Source of the DNA: Brevibacterium gallinarum
Lineage (GTDB): Bacteria; Actinomycetota; Actinomycetes; Actinomycetales; Brevibacteriaceae
NCBI RefSeq assembly: GCF_014836885.1
Contig: NZ_JACSPY010000003.1
Location: forward strand, 62,001-126,000
Direction: 5' to 3'
Length of the DNA stretch: 64,000 nucleotides
The translations under genes and the position numbers were made by a program. Positions within the stretch are counted from its first letter, which is position 1, and each line of letters begins with the position of its first letter. Below the pieces are notes generated by a model. The model was not told the DNA's origin. It did no database searches and saw only the letters and a list, made by a program, of their open reading frames with translations. This document shows, piece after piece, positions 1 to 9,631 of this stretch.

Positions 1-10
1 TGCTGCTCAT
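1..10 (-). CDS. Start of an unidentified gene, cut by window edge
   Basis: Only the first three codons (ATG AGC AGC) are inside the window. A good Shine-Dalgarno, AAGGAGA, lies 11 nt upstream on the minus strand (bases 22-28). It follows the PH-domain gene in the same direction, so it is probably the next gene of the his-linked group. The product cannot be named. Confidence 0.5.
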
Positions 11-144
11 CGTCGGTCGGTTCTCCTTCGTCGTTCGGCCGCTGGCAGCCGTGCCCGGCGGCTGGTCTCAGTGTGCCCGAGGCACCGGTGCCGCTGCGCT
101 GTCATCTCACGGATGCGTGCCGGCACAGGTGGTGTCAGGCCGGT

Positions 145-612
145 TCAGTTGTCCGGCACATCGGGTGAGCCGTATGTGTCCACGAGTCTACGCAACCGCT
201 CACAGGCGTAGCGCGCCCGGTCCCCGTCTGCGGACTGGATCGCCATCACCGACAGCGTCGAGCCGTCGGACAGGTCGAGTGTGACCCAGGAGTCGCCACC
301 GCGCGGGTGGAAGCTGATGGAGAGGATGCGTGTCCATTCGACTCGCGTCGTGCCGATGATGTTGCGCACGATGAGTGCGTCGTCGGTGACGAATGCCGCG
401 ATCGCCCCGACGCGCCAGACGAGGGCGCCGAAGAGCAGGCCCAGGGCGTTCATCCAGACGATGTCGATGGTCTTCCAGCCGGTCCAGTGCAGCTGGGTCA
501 GCCCCCAGCTCAGCAGCGCGAAGGACACGACGATCGTGATCGCGAGGAACACGGTCAGGATCCTCGTGAAGTAGGGCCTGAATGGCCGGGTCTCAGATGC
601 GGCAGGCGCCAA
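145..612 (-). CDS. PH-domain membrane protein
   Basis: 155-residue protein of unknown molecular role. Residues about 17-37 and 50-72 form two hydrophobic segments, followed by a cytosolic beta-rich region (VRNIIGTTRVEWTRI, then SWVTLDLSDG) that reads like a bacterial PH (bPH) domain. The start is TTG at 612, overlapping the end of hisG by 20 nt, so translation is probably coupled; no strong ribosome-binding site is visible. A small membrane protein next to hisG is common in actinobacteria (position analogous to Rv2120c in M. tuberculosis). The fold assignment is by pattern, and no enzymatic residues are visible. Confidence 0.7.
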   Translation of the reverse strand: MAPAASETRPFRPYFTRILTVFLAITIVVSFALLSWGLTQLHWTGWKTIDIVWMNALGLLFGALVWRVGAIAAFVTDDALIVRNIIGTTRVEWTRILSISFHPRGGDSWVTLDLSDGSTLSVMAIQSADGDRARYACERLRRLVDTYGSPDVPDN

Positions 613-1486
613 TGTTCGTCACCAGGATGGCGCGGGCGCCGACCTCGTAGAGCTGGTCCATGGTCTTGTGCACGTCGCGGGCGGCGACCATGGTGCGCAC
701 GGCGTACCAGTCGCTGTCGTGCAGGGCGGAGACAGTCGGGCTTTCGAAGCCGGGGGTCAGCGCGGTCGCCTCGGCGAGGTGCTCGGCTGCGATGTCGTAG
801 TCGACGAGGACGTAGTCGCGGGCGACCATGACGCTTTCGAGCCGGCGCAGGAACTTCCGGGTGTCCGGGTTCGATTTGCGGTTGGAGATGACGACGGCCT
901 CGGAGTGCAGGATCGGTTCGCCGAAGGTCTGCAGGCCGGCCATCCTCAGGGTGGTGCCGGTCTCGACCACATCGGCGATGACGTCGGCGACGCCCAGTTC
1001 GATCGAGACCTCGACGGCTCCGTCGAGCTTGATGACACGGGCGCGGAGTCCGCGCTGTCTGAGGTCGCGTTCGACCAGCGTCGGGTAGCTGGTGGCGATG
1101 GTGAGGCCGTCGAGTTCGTCGATCTCGTGGAAGGCGCCTTCGGCTCCGGCGTAGTGGAAGCGGGAGCGGGCGAAGCCCAGCGGCAGGGTCTCCTCGGCCT
1201 CGGCACCGGATTCGAGCAGCAGGTCCCGGCCGGTGATGCCGAGGTCGATGATGCCGCGGCCGACGTAGATGGCGATATCGCGGGGGCGCAGGTAGAAGAA
1301 CTCGATGCCGGCATCGACGTCGCGGTGGACGAGCCGCTTGGAGGTCGTGCGCACCTGGTAGCCGGCTTCGCGCAGCATCGTCGTCGCTGATTCCGACAGC
1401 GAGCCCTTGTTCGGCACAGCGACGCGCAGCATGCCGTCGGTCCGGACGGTCGGGATGCGGCCGGTGTCGGTGATTTCTCGGCTCAC
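593..1486 (-). CDS. hisG: ATP phosphoribosyltransferase (long form)
   Basis: HisG catalyses the first step of histidine synthesis, joining ATP and PRPP. Seen: the N-terminal LRVAVPNKGSLSE motif, LGITGRDLL, KLDGAVE, and the PRPP-binding DVVETGTTLR, followed by a roughly 70-residue C-terminal regulatory domain. This is the long, self-sufficient form that does not need HisZ and is normally inhibited by histidine. I chose GTG at 1486 because AAAGGAAG lies just upstream. The ATG at 1432 gives 279 residues and begins exactly where mycobacterial HisG begins (MLRVAVPNKG), so it is a serious alternative. It lies 14 nt after hisE and overlaps the PH-domain gene. Confidence 0.95.
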   Translation of the reverse strand: MSREITDTGRIPTVRTDGMLRVAVPNKGSLSESATTMLREAGYQVRTTSKRLVHRDVDAGIEFFYLRPRDIAIYVGRGIIDLGITGRDLLLESGAEAEETLPLGFARSRFHYAGAEGAFHEIDELDGLTIATSYPTLVERDLRQRGLRARVIKLDGAVEVSIELGVADVIADVVETGTTLRMAGLQTFGEPILHSEAVVISNRKSNPDTRKFLRRLESVMVARDYVLVDYDIAAEHLAEATALTPGFESPTVSALHDSDWYAVRTMVAARDVHKTMDQLYEVGARAILVTNIGACRI

Positions 1487-1500
1487 AGCTTCCTTTCGGC

Positions 1501-1785
1501 TCACAGTTCGCGGTAGACGTCGTCGAGGCTGATCCCGCGGGCGATCATCATCACCTGCAGGTGGTAGATCGCCTGGGCGATCTCGCCGGCGAGTTCGGCA
1601 TCGGATTCGTACTCGGCGGCCATCCACACCTCGGCGGCCTCTTCGACGACCTTCTTGCCGATCGCATGGACCCCGGCGTCGAGCTCGGCCACGGTGGACG
1701 AGCCTGCGGGACGGGTGGCTGCTTTTTCGGTCAGTTCTGCGAACAGTTCTTCGAAGGTCTTCACACGGCCAGGGTAATACACCAC
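1501..1785 (-). CDS. hisE: Phosphoribosyl-ATP pyrophosphatase
   Basis: Second step of histidine synthesis: hydrolysis of phosphoribosyl-ATP to phosphoribosyl-AMP. The 94-residue length is normal for free-standing HisE. The family core is clear: [11 protein letters not shown], then [19 protein letters not shown] with the metal-binding glutamates, and the C-terminal [12 protein letters not shown]. The start is uncertain: GTG at 1785, the adjacent GTG at 1782, or GTG at 1764 (immediately before KTFEEL). None has a convincing ribosome-binding site. It heads the hisE-hisG pair. Confidence 0.95.
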   Translation of the reverse strand: MVYYPGRVKTFEELFAELTEKAATRPAGSSTVAELDAGVHAIGKKVVEEAAEVWMAAEYESDAELAGEIAQAIYHLQVMMIARGISLDDVYREL

Positions 1786-1819
1786 CGGAACCGGTCTGCA
1801 GGGTGTCTCAGGCGCCGTC

Positions 1820-1963
1820 CTACAGAGCAGAGGCGAGGGCTCCAGCGCAGGCGCTGGAAAGAGCGGTCCCGGCGGTTGCGGCCGGCGCCCGGCGCATCCA
1901 GACGAGGACGTTTGAAAGAGCGATCAGGAGGAAGGGGGCGGGAGGATCACAACCCCAGGCCAC
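1820..1963 (-). CDS. Possible 47-residue small membrane protein (doubtful)
   Basis: A GTG at 1963 is preceded by a perfect AGGAGG with a 5-nt spacer, an unusually good ribosome-binding site for a spurious frame. The peptide begins [10 protein letters not shown], has one hydrophobic stretch ([13 protein letters not shown]) followed by RR, then an Ala-rich tail. It ends 34 nt before hisE. Against it, third-position GC is roughly 70 percent, lower than in neighbouring genes, and no family is recognised. Confidence 0.22.
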   Translation of the reverse strand: MAWGCDPPAPFLLIALSNVLVWMRRAPAATAGTALSSACAGALASAL

Positions 1964-2059
1964 CGAATCCTCCTGCCGTGACCTCGGGAGCGAGCCCTCC
2001 TGCGGGATGGCGCGCAGTCCGGATGGTTCAGGGCAATGCCGAGGGCTGACGTACATGAT

Positions 2060-2078
2060 CGGGCTCGGCGTCAGCCCG
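2060..2078 (-). terminator. Hairpin after ribM
   Basis: CGGGCT and AGCCCG pair across a 7-nt loop, starting 14 nt beyond the ribM stop codon. There is no T-run, which is usual for actinobacterial terminators. Confidence 0.4.
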
Positions 2079-2092
2079 ACGTTCGAAGGCGC

Positions 2093-2761
2093 TCAGCCGC
2101 CGGCGCCGTGACCGGCGATCGTCTGTGCGGGTTCGCTCGGCGATGCGATCGTCTGCTTGGACTTCTTCGCCCAGTCGATGATGCCGGCGATGACCATGAT
2201 GAGGAAGACGAAGTACACGATGCCGGAGAACAGCAGCCCGCCCATGACGGCCAGTGGGATGCCCACGAGGTCGACAGCCAGCCACACGAACCAGAACTCG
2301 ACGATCGCCCGGCCCTGGGCGTACATCGCGACAAGCGAGCCGATGAAGATGTAGGCGTCCGGGTACGGGTTCCACGACCAGTCGTTGACCGCCAGGATCC
2401 AGCCGAAACCGGCGGTGCCGGCGGCCAGGGCGGCGACGAGCAGCAGACGTTCGGGCCAGGTTGCCCAGCGCACGCGGATCTCACCGGACTCCTCTCGGGA
2501 GCGCTTCCACTGGCTCCATCCCCAGATCGCGGCGGCGACGATGACGACCTGGCGGGCGGCGTTGCCGCCGAGCCCTGCCGAGATGCTGGCGGAGAACAGG
2601 AAGATCGAACCGGTGATCTGCACCGGCCATGAGAAGATGTTGCGCCGCAGGGCGAGGTACACCGTTGCCAGTGCGCAGATGTTGCCGATGACATCGGACC
2701 AGGGAACGGGCTTGCCCATGAGTTCGAAGACCGGGGCGTTGAGCCACGAGATGATATCCAC
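2093..2761 (-). CDS. ribM: PnuC-family transporter, probable riboflavin importer RibM/PnuX
   Basis: 222-residue polytopic membrane protein of the PnuC family. Seen: several transmembrane segments, the RRNIFSWPVQITGS stretch and the WGWSQWKRS motif typical of this family. PnuC proteins carry nicotinamide riboside, but the PnuX/RibM branch carries riboflavin and is usually controlled by FMN. The FMN riboswitch directly upstream is the reason for the riboflavin assignment; substrate is therefore inferred from regulation. The start is GTG at 2761 with AAAGG 9 nt upstream. An in-frame ATG at 2839 has no ribosome-binding site and would lie almost against the riboswitch. The gene is monocistronic with its own promoter. 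Confidence 0.85.
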   Translation of the reverse strand: MDIISWLNAPVFELMGKPVPWSDVIGNICALATVYLALRRNIFSWPVQITGSIFLFSASISAGLGGNAARQVVIVAAAIWGWSQWKRSREESGEIRVRWATWPERLLLVAALAAGTAGFGWILAVNDWSWNPYPDAYIFIGSLVAMYAQGRAIVEFWFVWLAVDLVGIPLAVMGGLLFSGIVYFVFLIMVIAGIIDWAKKSKQTIASPSEPAQTIAGHGAGG

Positions 2762-2863
2762 TTTCCGAAACCTTTCGCTCAAGGCTCCGGGGCTGCGACG
2801 CGTGAATAGCGCGGTGGTGCCGCGTAGGCTCAGGCGCATATCGCCATCAGCTGCGCGGACGCA

Positions 2864-2988
2864 GACGTGCTTCCTCCCATCCGGACTTTCACCGTCGGTA
2901 CTGGAATCCCACCAGTTCAGCCCCGTCGGAACGGGGGTCGCGGACTGTCACCGCCGGCTCGGACTTTCACCGACCCCGGAGCACGTAC
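2864..2988 (-). ncRNA. FMN riboswitch (RFN element)
   Basis: Read on the minus strand, the element has the diagnostic RFN blocks: GGTCGGTGAAAGTCCG, GGCGGTGACAGTCCGCGACCC, CTGAACTGGTGGGATTCCAG, and CGACGGTGAAAGTCCGGATGGGA. The closing P1 stem is visible as ACGTGC (bases 2981-2986) pairing with GCACGT (2865-2870). It begins 11 nt after the promoter -10 box and ends about 100 nt before the transporter start. Established knowledge: FMN binding to this RNA class represses riboflavin synthesis or uptake genes. Whether it acts on transcription or translation here is not clear from sequence. Confidence 0.95.
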
Positions 2989-2998
2989 TCCTGGTGGC

Positions 2999-3028
2999 AC
3001 TATAGGCTCTGGCTCACATGCGCGGCAA
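2999..3028 (-). promoter_or_regulatory. Promoter of riboswitch-ribM transcript
   Basis: -35 TTGCCG (3023-3028) and -10 TATAGT (2999-3004) separated by 18 nt, placed just upstream of the RFN element. Confidence 0.7.
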
Positions 3029-3077
3029 CTCTGCTCTGCCTGCGTGGCTGTTGAGCATTCTCTGCCCGCGCGCCTGT

Positions 3078-3740
3078 TCAGCGCTGGGCGTCGTGGGCGA
3101 GTTCGCGCAGCTCTTCGATCGCTGCGGTGCGGTCCTCGGCGCTGTAGACGGCGGAGCCTGCGACGAGCACGTTCGCTCCGGCGGCCACAGCGCGGGCGAC
3201 GGTCGTGGCCGAGACTCCCCCGTCGACCTGCAGCTGGACTTCGAGTCCGGCGTCGTCGATCGCCTGGCGCGTGCGGGTGACCTTCGGCAGGCACACGTCG
3301 AGGAATGACTGGCCGCCGAATCCCGGTTCGACGGTCATGATGAGGATCTGGTCGAATTCGGCCAGCAGGTCGATGTAGGGCTCGATCGGGGTGGCCGGGC
3401 GGATCGCCAGGGACGCCTTCGCCCCGAGTGCGCGGATCTCGCGCGCCAGCCGGACGGGGGCGGCGGAGGCTTCAGCGTGGAAGCTCACCGAGGCGCAGCC
3501 CATGTCCGCGTAGACCGGGGCGTGCCGGTCGGCCTGTTCGATCATGAGATGCGCGTCGATGGGGATCGGCGAGACCTCGCGGATCCGCTCGACGACAGGC
3601 GGGCCGAAGGTGAGGTTGGGAACGAAGTGGTTGTCCATGACGTCGACGTGGGCCATATCGGCTGCCGAGATCGCGTCGAGTTCCTCAGACAGGCGGGAGA
3701 AGTCACAGGACAGGATGCTGGGATGAATGCGAATGCTCAC
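3078..3740 (-). CDS. rpe: Ribulose-phosphate 3-epimerase
   Basis: Interconverts ribulose 5-phosphate and xylulose 5-phosphate in the pentose phosphate pathway. 220 residues, normal length. TIM-barrel signatures are intact: SILSCDF (8-14), [12 protein letters not shown] with metal ligand H31 and catalytic D33, DAHLM with H64, [10 protein letters not shown] (135-144) for phosphate, and VDGG with catalytic D173. The GTG start at 3740 has GGAGG directly abutting it, a poor spacing, but no other start keeps the SILSCDF motif. It is the last gene of the long directon starting at pyrR, 25 nt after rsmB. Confidence 0.97.
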   Translation of the reverse strand: MSIRIHPSILSCDFSRLSEELDAISAADMAHVDVMDNHFVPNLTFGPPVVERIREVSPIPIDAHLMIEQADRHAPVYADMGCASVSFHAEASAAPVRLAREIRALGAKASLAIRPATPIEPYIDLLAEFDQILIMTVEPGFGGQSFLDVCLPKVTRTRQAIDDAGLEVQLQVDGGVSATTVARAVAAGANVLVAGSAVYSAEDRTAAIEELRELAHDAQR

Positions 3741-3765
3741 CCTCCCAGCATAGAGCCTCGGTGCC

Positions 3766-5262
3766 TCAGCGGGTGCGGCGCAGCAGTGCGAGGAACATCC
3801 CGTCGGTGCCGTGCACGTGCGGCCACAGCTGCACGGCCTGCCCGGTCCCGATCTTCGCCGAGGCGAACGCCGCCGCGTCCTGGCCGGTGACCTTGGCGAG
3901 GATCGACGGCGCGTCGAGCACCTCGACGTCCGTGCCCGAGGCGGTGAGCACCTGTGTGACGATGTCGATCGTCTCGCCGTGGTGGGGTGAGCAGGTGGTG
4001 TAGGCCACGACTCCCCCAGGGGCGGTGAGCTCGATCGCCCGGGTCAGCAGTTCGCGCTGGATCGGCTGCAGCGCCTCAACGTCGGCAGCTCGCCGCCTCC
4101 AGCGGGCTTCGGGCCGGCGGCGCAGTGCACCCAGGCCGGTGCAGGGCACGTCGGCGAGGACGCGGGCGTAGCTCCCGAGGTGGTCGTCTGCCAGGCTGCG
4201 ACCGTCGGCGGTGAGGACGGTGACGTCTGCATCGATGGCGCGCACGGAGTCGCGGACGAGTTCTGCCCGGTGCGCGGAGACGTCGCAGGCGACGACCGGT
4301 GTGCCGGTGGCCGCGGCGTCTGCTGCGAGGATGGCGGTCTTGCCGCCGGGTCCGGCGCACAGGTCGAGGACCGGGCCGTCCGGGGCGCAGGCTGCCGTCA
4401 GGCCAAGCGCCACGAGCTGGGAGCCTTCGTCCTGGACGCGGGCCCGTCCTGCCTGCACCTCGGCAAGCGCGTACGGGTCTCCGGAGGTCAGTTCCACACC
4501 GAGCGGGGACAGTGCGGTGGGCGTGCCGCAGTCGGCTGCGATCGCCTGGCGGTCGGCCAGGCCGGGCAGGGCCGTCAGGCACACGCGGGCAGGCACGTTA
4601 TCGGCTTCGAGCAGGGCGGTGAGCTCACCGGCGTCGCGTCCGTGGGCGGTGAGCGATCGGCGCAGTGCCGCGACGATCCATGCCGGGTGTGCGTAGGTCA
4701 GCCCGGTCCTCTCATCGTCCCCGGCGGCGGCGGTGACGAGGTCGAGCCATTCTGCGCGGCTGCGTTCGCTGATGCGGCGCATGACGGCGTTGACGAAGCC
4801 TGCTGCCTTCATGTGCTTCGTCGCGCGCATGAGCCCGACGGTTTCGTTGACGGCGGCGTGGGCGGCGGTGTTCATTTCCAGCAGCTGATGGGCGCCCAGC
4901 CGCAGCGCGTTGCGGGCAGGGGTGTCGAGCTTGTCGACGGGCCGGCCGGCGGCGTGGGCGATGATCGCGTCGTAGAGGCCGCGGCCGCGCAGGGTGCCGT
5001 AGGTCAGCTCAGTTGCCAGCCCGGCATCGGCGGTGCTCAGCCCGGCCCGGCTGAGCCGAGCCGGCAGCAGCAGGTTGGCGTAGGCGTCGTCATCGTCGAC
5101 GGCGACGAGCACGTCGAAGGCGATCCGTCGGCCGGGGTTGACGCGGGTGCGCCCGTGGCTGGCTCGCCGGCGCCTGACCCCGGGGCCGGGCTTGCCGGGC
5201 ACGGGCGTGCCGTGGCCAGGCGTGCGGGGGCCGGACGTGCGGTCTCCGCTTCCTTCAGGCAT
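3766..5262 (-). CDS. rsmB: 16S rRNA m5C967 methyltransferase (RsmB/Sun)
   Basis: Methylates 16S rRNA cytosine 967 with SAM. Domain order: a 40-residue Pro/Arg-rich leader, a NusB-like RNA-binding domain (about 45-190), and a Rossmann methyltransferase. Seen: SAM motif [18 protein letters not shown] and TTCSPHHGE, which carry the two cysteines used by RNA m5C methyltransferases. 498 residues, at the long end because of the leader. The ATG start overlaps the fmt stop by 8 nt, and fmt-rsmB pairing is conserved in many bacteria. Confidence 0.95.
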   Translation of the reverse strand: MPEGSGDRTSGPRTPGHGTPVPGKPGPGVRRRRASHGRTRVNPGRRIAFDVLVAVDDDDAYANLLLPARLSRAGLSTADAGLATELTYGTLRGRGLYDAIIAHAAGRPVDKLDTPARNALRLGAHQLLEMNTAAHAAVNETVGLMRATKHMKAAGFVNAVMRRISERSRAEWLDLVTAAAGDDERTGLTYAHPAWIVAALRRSLTAHGRDAGELTALLEADNVPARVCLTALPGLADRQAIAADCGTPTALSPLGVELTSGDPYALAEVQAGRARVQDEGSQLVALGLTAACAPDGPVLDLCAGPGGKTAILAADAAATGTPVVACDVSAHRAELVRDSVRAIDADVTVLTADGRSLADDHLGSYARVLADVPCTGLGALRRRPEARWRRRAADVEALQPIQRELLTRAIELTAPGGVVAYTTCSPHHGETIDIVTQVLTASGTDVEVLDAPSILAKVTGQDAAAFASAKIGTGQAVQLWPHVHGTDGMFLALLRRTR

Positions 5263-6199
5263 CGGCGGGCTCCTCGCTGATGTCGAAGGCGGCCTGGCCG
5301 CGGCCGCGCAGGAAGTCGGCGGCGTCCATCATCGCCTTGCCGAAGGGCTGGATCCGTTCAACGATGACCGCTCCGTCGCTGGTGCCGATGAGTACGGAGC
5401 CGTCGGCGCCAGCGGCGAGCTGGCCGGGCTGCTGCCAGGCTGCGCTGCCGGGGTCATCGGCCGCGGTGAGGCCGGAGAGCTTGGTCCGTCTGCCGTCCAT
5501 GAGCGCCCATGGGCCCGGTGCGGGAGTGACGCCGTTGGCGCGGGCGACAATTTCGGAGGTCGTGGACGTGAAGGCGAGTGCGGCTTCGTCAGGTGTGATC
5601 TTCTCAGCATGGCTGCTCTCCCCCTGCTGGGGTGTGAGCTCGGCGGTGCCGTCTGCGAGCTGGTCGAAGGCTCTCACCAGCAGTGCGGCCCCGGTGCGGG
5701 CGTAGGAGTCGAGGACCTCACCGGCCGGTGCTGAGGGCAGTTCGAGTTCCTGCTGGGCGAGCACCGGCCCGGTGTCCATGCCGGTGTCGATGCGGAAGAC
5801 AGTGATTCCCGAGGTGGTCTGCCCGGACATGAGCGCCCGCTGCACCGGCGCGGCTCCGCGCCACTGCGGCAGCAGGGAGAAGTGCAGGTTGTACCAGCCG
5901 TGTGCGCTGATCGACAGGGCACGCGGTCCGGCGATCGCGCCGAAGGCGACGACGGCCACGGCATCGGGGTCGAGCCCTGCGAGCTCATCGAGGATCTCCC
6001 CGCGCAGCCGGTCGGCCTCGAGCACCGGGATCCCGGCTGCGAGGGCGCGTTCCTTCACCGGGCTCGGCGTCAGCACACGCTTGCGGCCGACAGGCGCATC
6101 GGGGCGGGTGAGCACCGCGATGACCTCATGGTCGGACTCAAGCAGCGCCTCGAAAGCGGGCACAGCGACGGCGGGGGTTCCTGCGAAGACGATTCTCAC
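5255..6199 (-). CDS. fmt: Methionyl-tRNA formyltransferase
   Basis: Formylates initiator Met-tRNA using 10-formyl-THF. 314 residues, normal. Seen: MRIVFAGTPAVAVPAFEALL at the N-terminus, the catalytic region LHFSLLPQWRGAAPVQRAL with GAAP, and TGITVFRIDTGMDTGPVL. A C-terminal tRNA-binding domain follows from about residue 210. The GTG start at 6199 is 30 nt after priA. It overlaps rsmB. Confidence 0.97.
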   Translation of the reverse strand: MRIVFAGTPAVAVPAFEALLESDHEVIAVLTRPDAPVGRKRVLTPSPVKERALAAGIPVLEADRLRGEILDELAGLDPDAVAVVAFGAIAGPRALSISAHGWYNLHFSLLPQWRGAAPVQRALMSGQTTSGITVFRIDTGMDTGPVLAQQELELPSAPAGEVLDSYARTGAALLVRAFDQLADGTAELTPQQGESSHAEKITPDEAALAFTSTTSEIVARANGVTPAPGPWALMDGRRTKLSGLTAADDPGSAAWQQPGQLAAGADGSVLIGTSDGAVIVERIQPFGKAMMDAADFLRGRGQAAFDISEEPADA

Positions 6200-6229
6200 C
6201 CCGCCAGTCTAACGACCGGAAGGGACGGT

Positions 6230-8401
6230 TCAGAGCACGTCGGGATCGTCGACCCGGGCGAACACGGACTCCTCCTGCCGCATCGAACGAGCGGCGACCT
6301 CGGCGGCGATCCGCCGGGTGACGGCGGGACCGGAGGCGATCGTCGTGCCGATGATCCGCTCGTACGGCTCCTCGTGGGCGTAGATGTCCCACACCTGGCC
6401 CACCTCGGATGCGGCAGCGACCACCTCGGCGACGGCAGACCGGTCGCCGCGCAGGGCGATGGTGCGCACCGCCGGTGGGAAGCGCAGTTCGCTGCGCGCC
6501 TGGTACTGCTCATCAGCCCAGGCGACGGGCGCGAAGTCGGCGATGACCTGGCGGATCGAGGGGTCGTCGTCCATCAGCAGGATGCGCCCGCCGTGCTGCC
6601 AGCCGCGCACCAGGCAGGCAGCCCGCATGCGGCGGGCGATGGCACGGTCGGTGGCCTGCAGGCCAGGACCCGGCCAGAGTGAGTCGAGCAGCAGGGCCAG
6701 GGCGTAGCCGTTGTCGGCGTAGGGTTCGGCGCCGGTGGTGGCGACGACGATGCTCGGTTCGTCGGGAACGCGATCGATGATGTGGCTGCCGCCGGAGCGG
6801 ATGACCTTGGTGCCGGGGAAGGCGCGGCCGAGCTCTTCGAATGTGCGCTCGATGCCGGCGACAACAGCGCGCACAGCGTTGCTCGCACACTGCGGGCAGG
6901 TGAAGGTCTCGGCCCGGAATCCGCAGGTGCGGCAGGCGAACGGCCCGGTCTGGGAGGCGGCTTCGAGCTTGCCTGCGCACTGCGGACATTCGATGACGCT
7001 GCGGCAGCCGGCACAGGCGATGACCGGCAGGTAGCCGGCGCGCGGGACCTGCACGAGGACTGGACCGATGGCCGGCGATTCCTTGGTGCGCCCGATCGCC
7101 GCCTGGGTGAGACGGAACCCGAGTTCGGGCAGCCGCTGGTGCTGGTGCGGGGGCAGATCCTCCGGCGGCAGCTGACAGTTCGGGGCCTGCTGGCGGTGGA
7201 CCGGCCCCGGGTAGGTGATCTCGCCGAACCACCCGATGCGCACGAGCCGCTGGATCTCGACGGTGCGGTTGTAGTCGAGGAACAGGGCTGCGCTGCCGGT
7301 CTGCTGGATGCGGGTGAGCAGCACCTGGCGGGCGTGCGGGTAGGGGGCGTGCTGGTCGAGGTAGTTCTCGTCGCCGTCATCGAGGCAGATGATGAGTCCG
7401 ATGTCAGATGCCGGGGCGAAGGCGGCGGCGCGGGTGCCGATGATGAGGCGGGCGGCCCCGTGCAGCGCGCGCACCCAGGCCGACCAGCGGGCAGACTGGC
7501 CCTGATCGGCTGACAGGCGGATCGCCAGCGGCTTCAGGTCGCCGAGGGCGGCTTCGAGGGCAGCGAGTTCGCGGTGATCGGGGACGAGCCACAGCACTGA
7601 TCGGCCGGTCCGCAGCACGCGGGCGGCCGCGCGCAGTCCGTAGTGGATCCATCCGGTGCCCGGCATGCTGCCCGGCAGCAGCGCCATGGCTGCGCGCGGG
7701 CCGGCAGCTGCGCTGGTGGTGTCGCTGTCGGTTGTGCTGCTGGTGTCGCTGTCGGCTGAGCTACTGGAGTGGCCGGCAGCTGTGCTGGTGGTGTCGCCGC
7801 CGGCTGCACTGGTGGTATCGCCGGCAGCTGGTGCCGCGCCGATCCAGGTGTCGAGCGCGGTGAGATAGTCGGCGAAAGCCTTCGGCTCATCGGAGTGTGC
7901 GCTGATCTCATCGCAGATCTGCTGGCGTTCGACCTCGCCGAGCGGCGCAGGATCTGCCGTGCGGGCGCGCCTCTCGGCTGTCGCGTGCCTAGGCGGGATC
8001 GCCAGGCGCAGCACATCGGGCAGGGTGCCGGCGTAGCGGGCGGCGATCTCCTCGCACAGGCGGCGCAGTCCGGGAGTCAGGACGACGAGGTCGGAGACGA
8101 CCCGCTCGATGGCGGTCAGCTCACCGACGTGTTCGGTGCTGGCCTTGCGGGAGACGACGAATCCGGAGATGAGCCGCCCGGCGAAGCGAACCCGCACGCG
8201 CACTCCGGGCTGTGCGTCGGCGGCGAGGCTTTCGGTGACGGCGTAGTCGAAGGGGCGGGCCAGGTGCGGCAGCTGGGTTTCGACGAGCACCTCGGCGACC
8301 GGCAGGCGCGCGGCCGGCGTCTTGCCGCCGCGCACCCGGATGCCGGAGTCGAGGCCGTCGTCATCGCCGTCGTCGGCGATGAGCCGCGGCTGCTGGCTCA
8401 T
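6230..8401 (-). CDS. priA: Primosomal protein PriA, actinobacterial non-helicase type
   Basis: PriA reloads the replisome at stalled forks. 723 residues. Seen: the N-terminal DNA-binding domain (PVAEVLVETQLPHLARPFDYAV) and two zinc-binding Cys pairs each in CAGC/CPQC (463, 466, 472, 475) and CRTC/CPQC (490, 493, 502, 505). A Walker A lysine motif is absent and the DEAH position reads DDGDEN, as in other actinobacterial PriA, so it is probably not an active helicase. Residues 190-234 are a low-complexity Asp/Thr/Ser/Ala insertion. The ATG start has GGGGAG 7 nt upstream. It sits between metK and fmt, the usual actinobacterial order. Confidence 0.93.
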   Translation of the reverse strand: MSQQPRLIADDGDDDGLDSGIRVRGGKTPAARLPVAEVLVETQLPHLARPFDYAVTESLAADAQPGVRVRVRFAGRLISGFVVSRKASTEHVGELTAIERVVSDLVVLTPGLRRLCEEIAARYAGTLPDVLRLAIPPRHATAERRARTADPAPLGEVERQQICDEISAHSDEPKAFADYLTALDTWIGAAPAAGDTTSAAGGDTTSTAAGHSSSSADSDTSSTTDSDTTSAAAGPRAAMALLPGSMPGTGWIHYGLRAAARVLRTGRSVLWLVPDHRELAALEAALGDLKPLAIRLSADQGQSARWSAWVRALHGAARLIIGTRAAAFAPASDIGLIICLDDGDENYLDQHAPYPHARQVLLTRIQQTGSAALFLDYNRTVEIQRLVRIGWFGEITYPGPVHRQQAPNCQLPPEDLPPHQHQRLPELGFRLTQAAIGRTKESPAIGPVLVQVPRAGYLPVIACAGCRSVIECPQCAGKLEAASQTGPFACRTCGFRAETFTCPQCASNAVRAVVAGIERTFEELGRAFPGTKVIRSGGSHIIDRVPDEPSIVVATTGAEPYADNGYALALLLDSLWPGPGLQATDRAIARRMRAACLVRGWQHGGRILLMDDDPSIRQVIADFAPVAWADEQYQARSELRFPPAVRTIALRGDRSAVAEVVAAASEVGQVWDIYAHEEPYERIIGTTIASGPAVTRRIAAEVAARSMRQEESVFARVDDPDVL
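7700..7834 (-). repeat. Degenerate in-frame tandem repeat inside priA
   Basis: Imperfect repeats of about 24-27 nt built on the plus-strand words gctggtggtgtcgc and gtcgctgtcgg. They encode the GDTTSAA / SDTTS-type insertion of PriA between its N-terminal domain and the ATPase-like core. Probably grown by replication slippage. Confidence 0.65.
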
Positions 8402-8422
8402 GTGTCTGCTCCCCTGACCGGG

Positions 8423-9622
<1,200 letters not shown>

Positions 9623-9631
9623 CCGGCCATC

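Larger units (their letters stand above)
1786..2092. other. Intergenic region between ribM and hisE
   Basis: About 307 bases without an assured gene. It holds a candidate terminator for ribM (2060-2078) and one doubtful small open frame on the minus strand (1820-1963). No his leader peptide with runs of His codons, no T-box and no clear -35/-10 pair for hisE was found. Confidence 0.6.

Noticed and set aside
6230-8401. PriA without Walker motifs read as a damaged gene
   Set aside because: Loss of the ATPase motifs with retention of zinc cysteines is typical of actinobacterial PriA, and the frame is intact.
9623-9631. SAM riboswitch for metK
   Set aside because: Only 9 nt separate coaBC from metK, which leaves no room for one.
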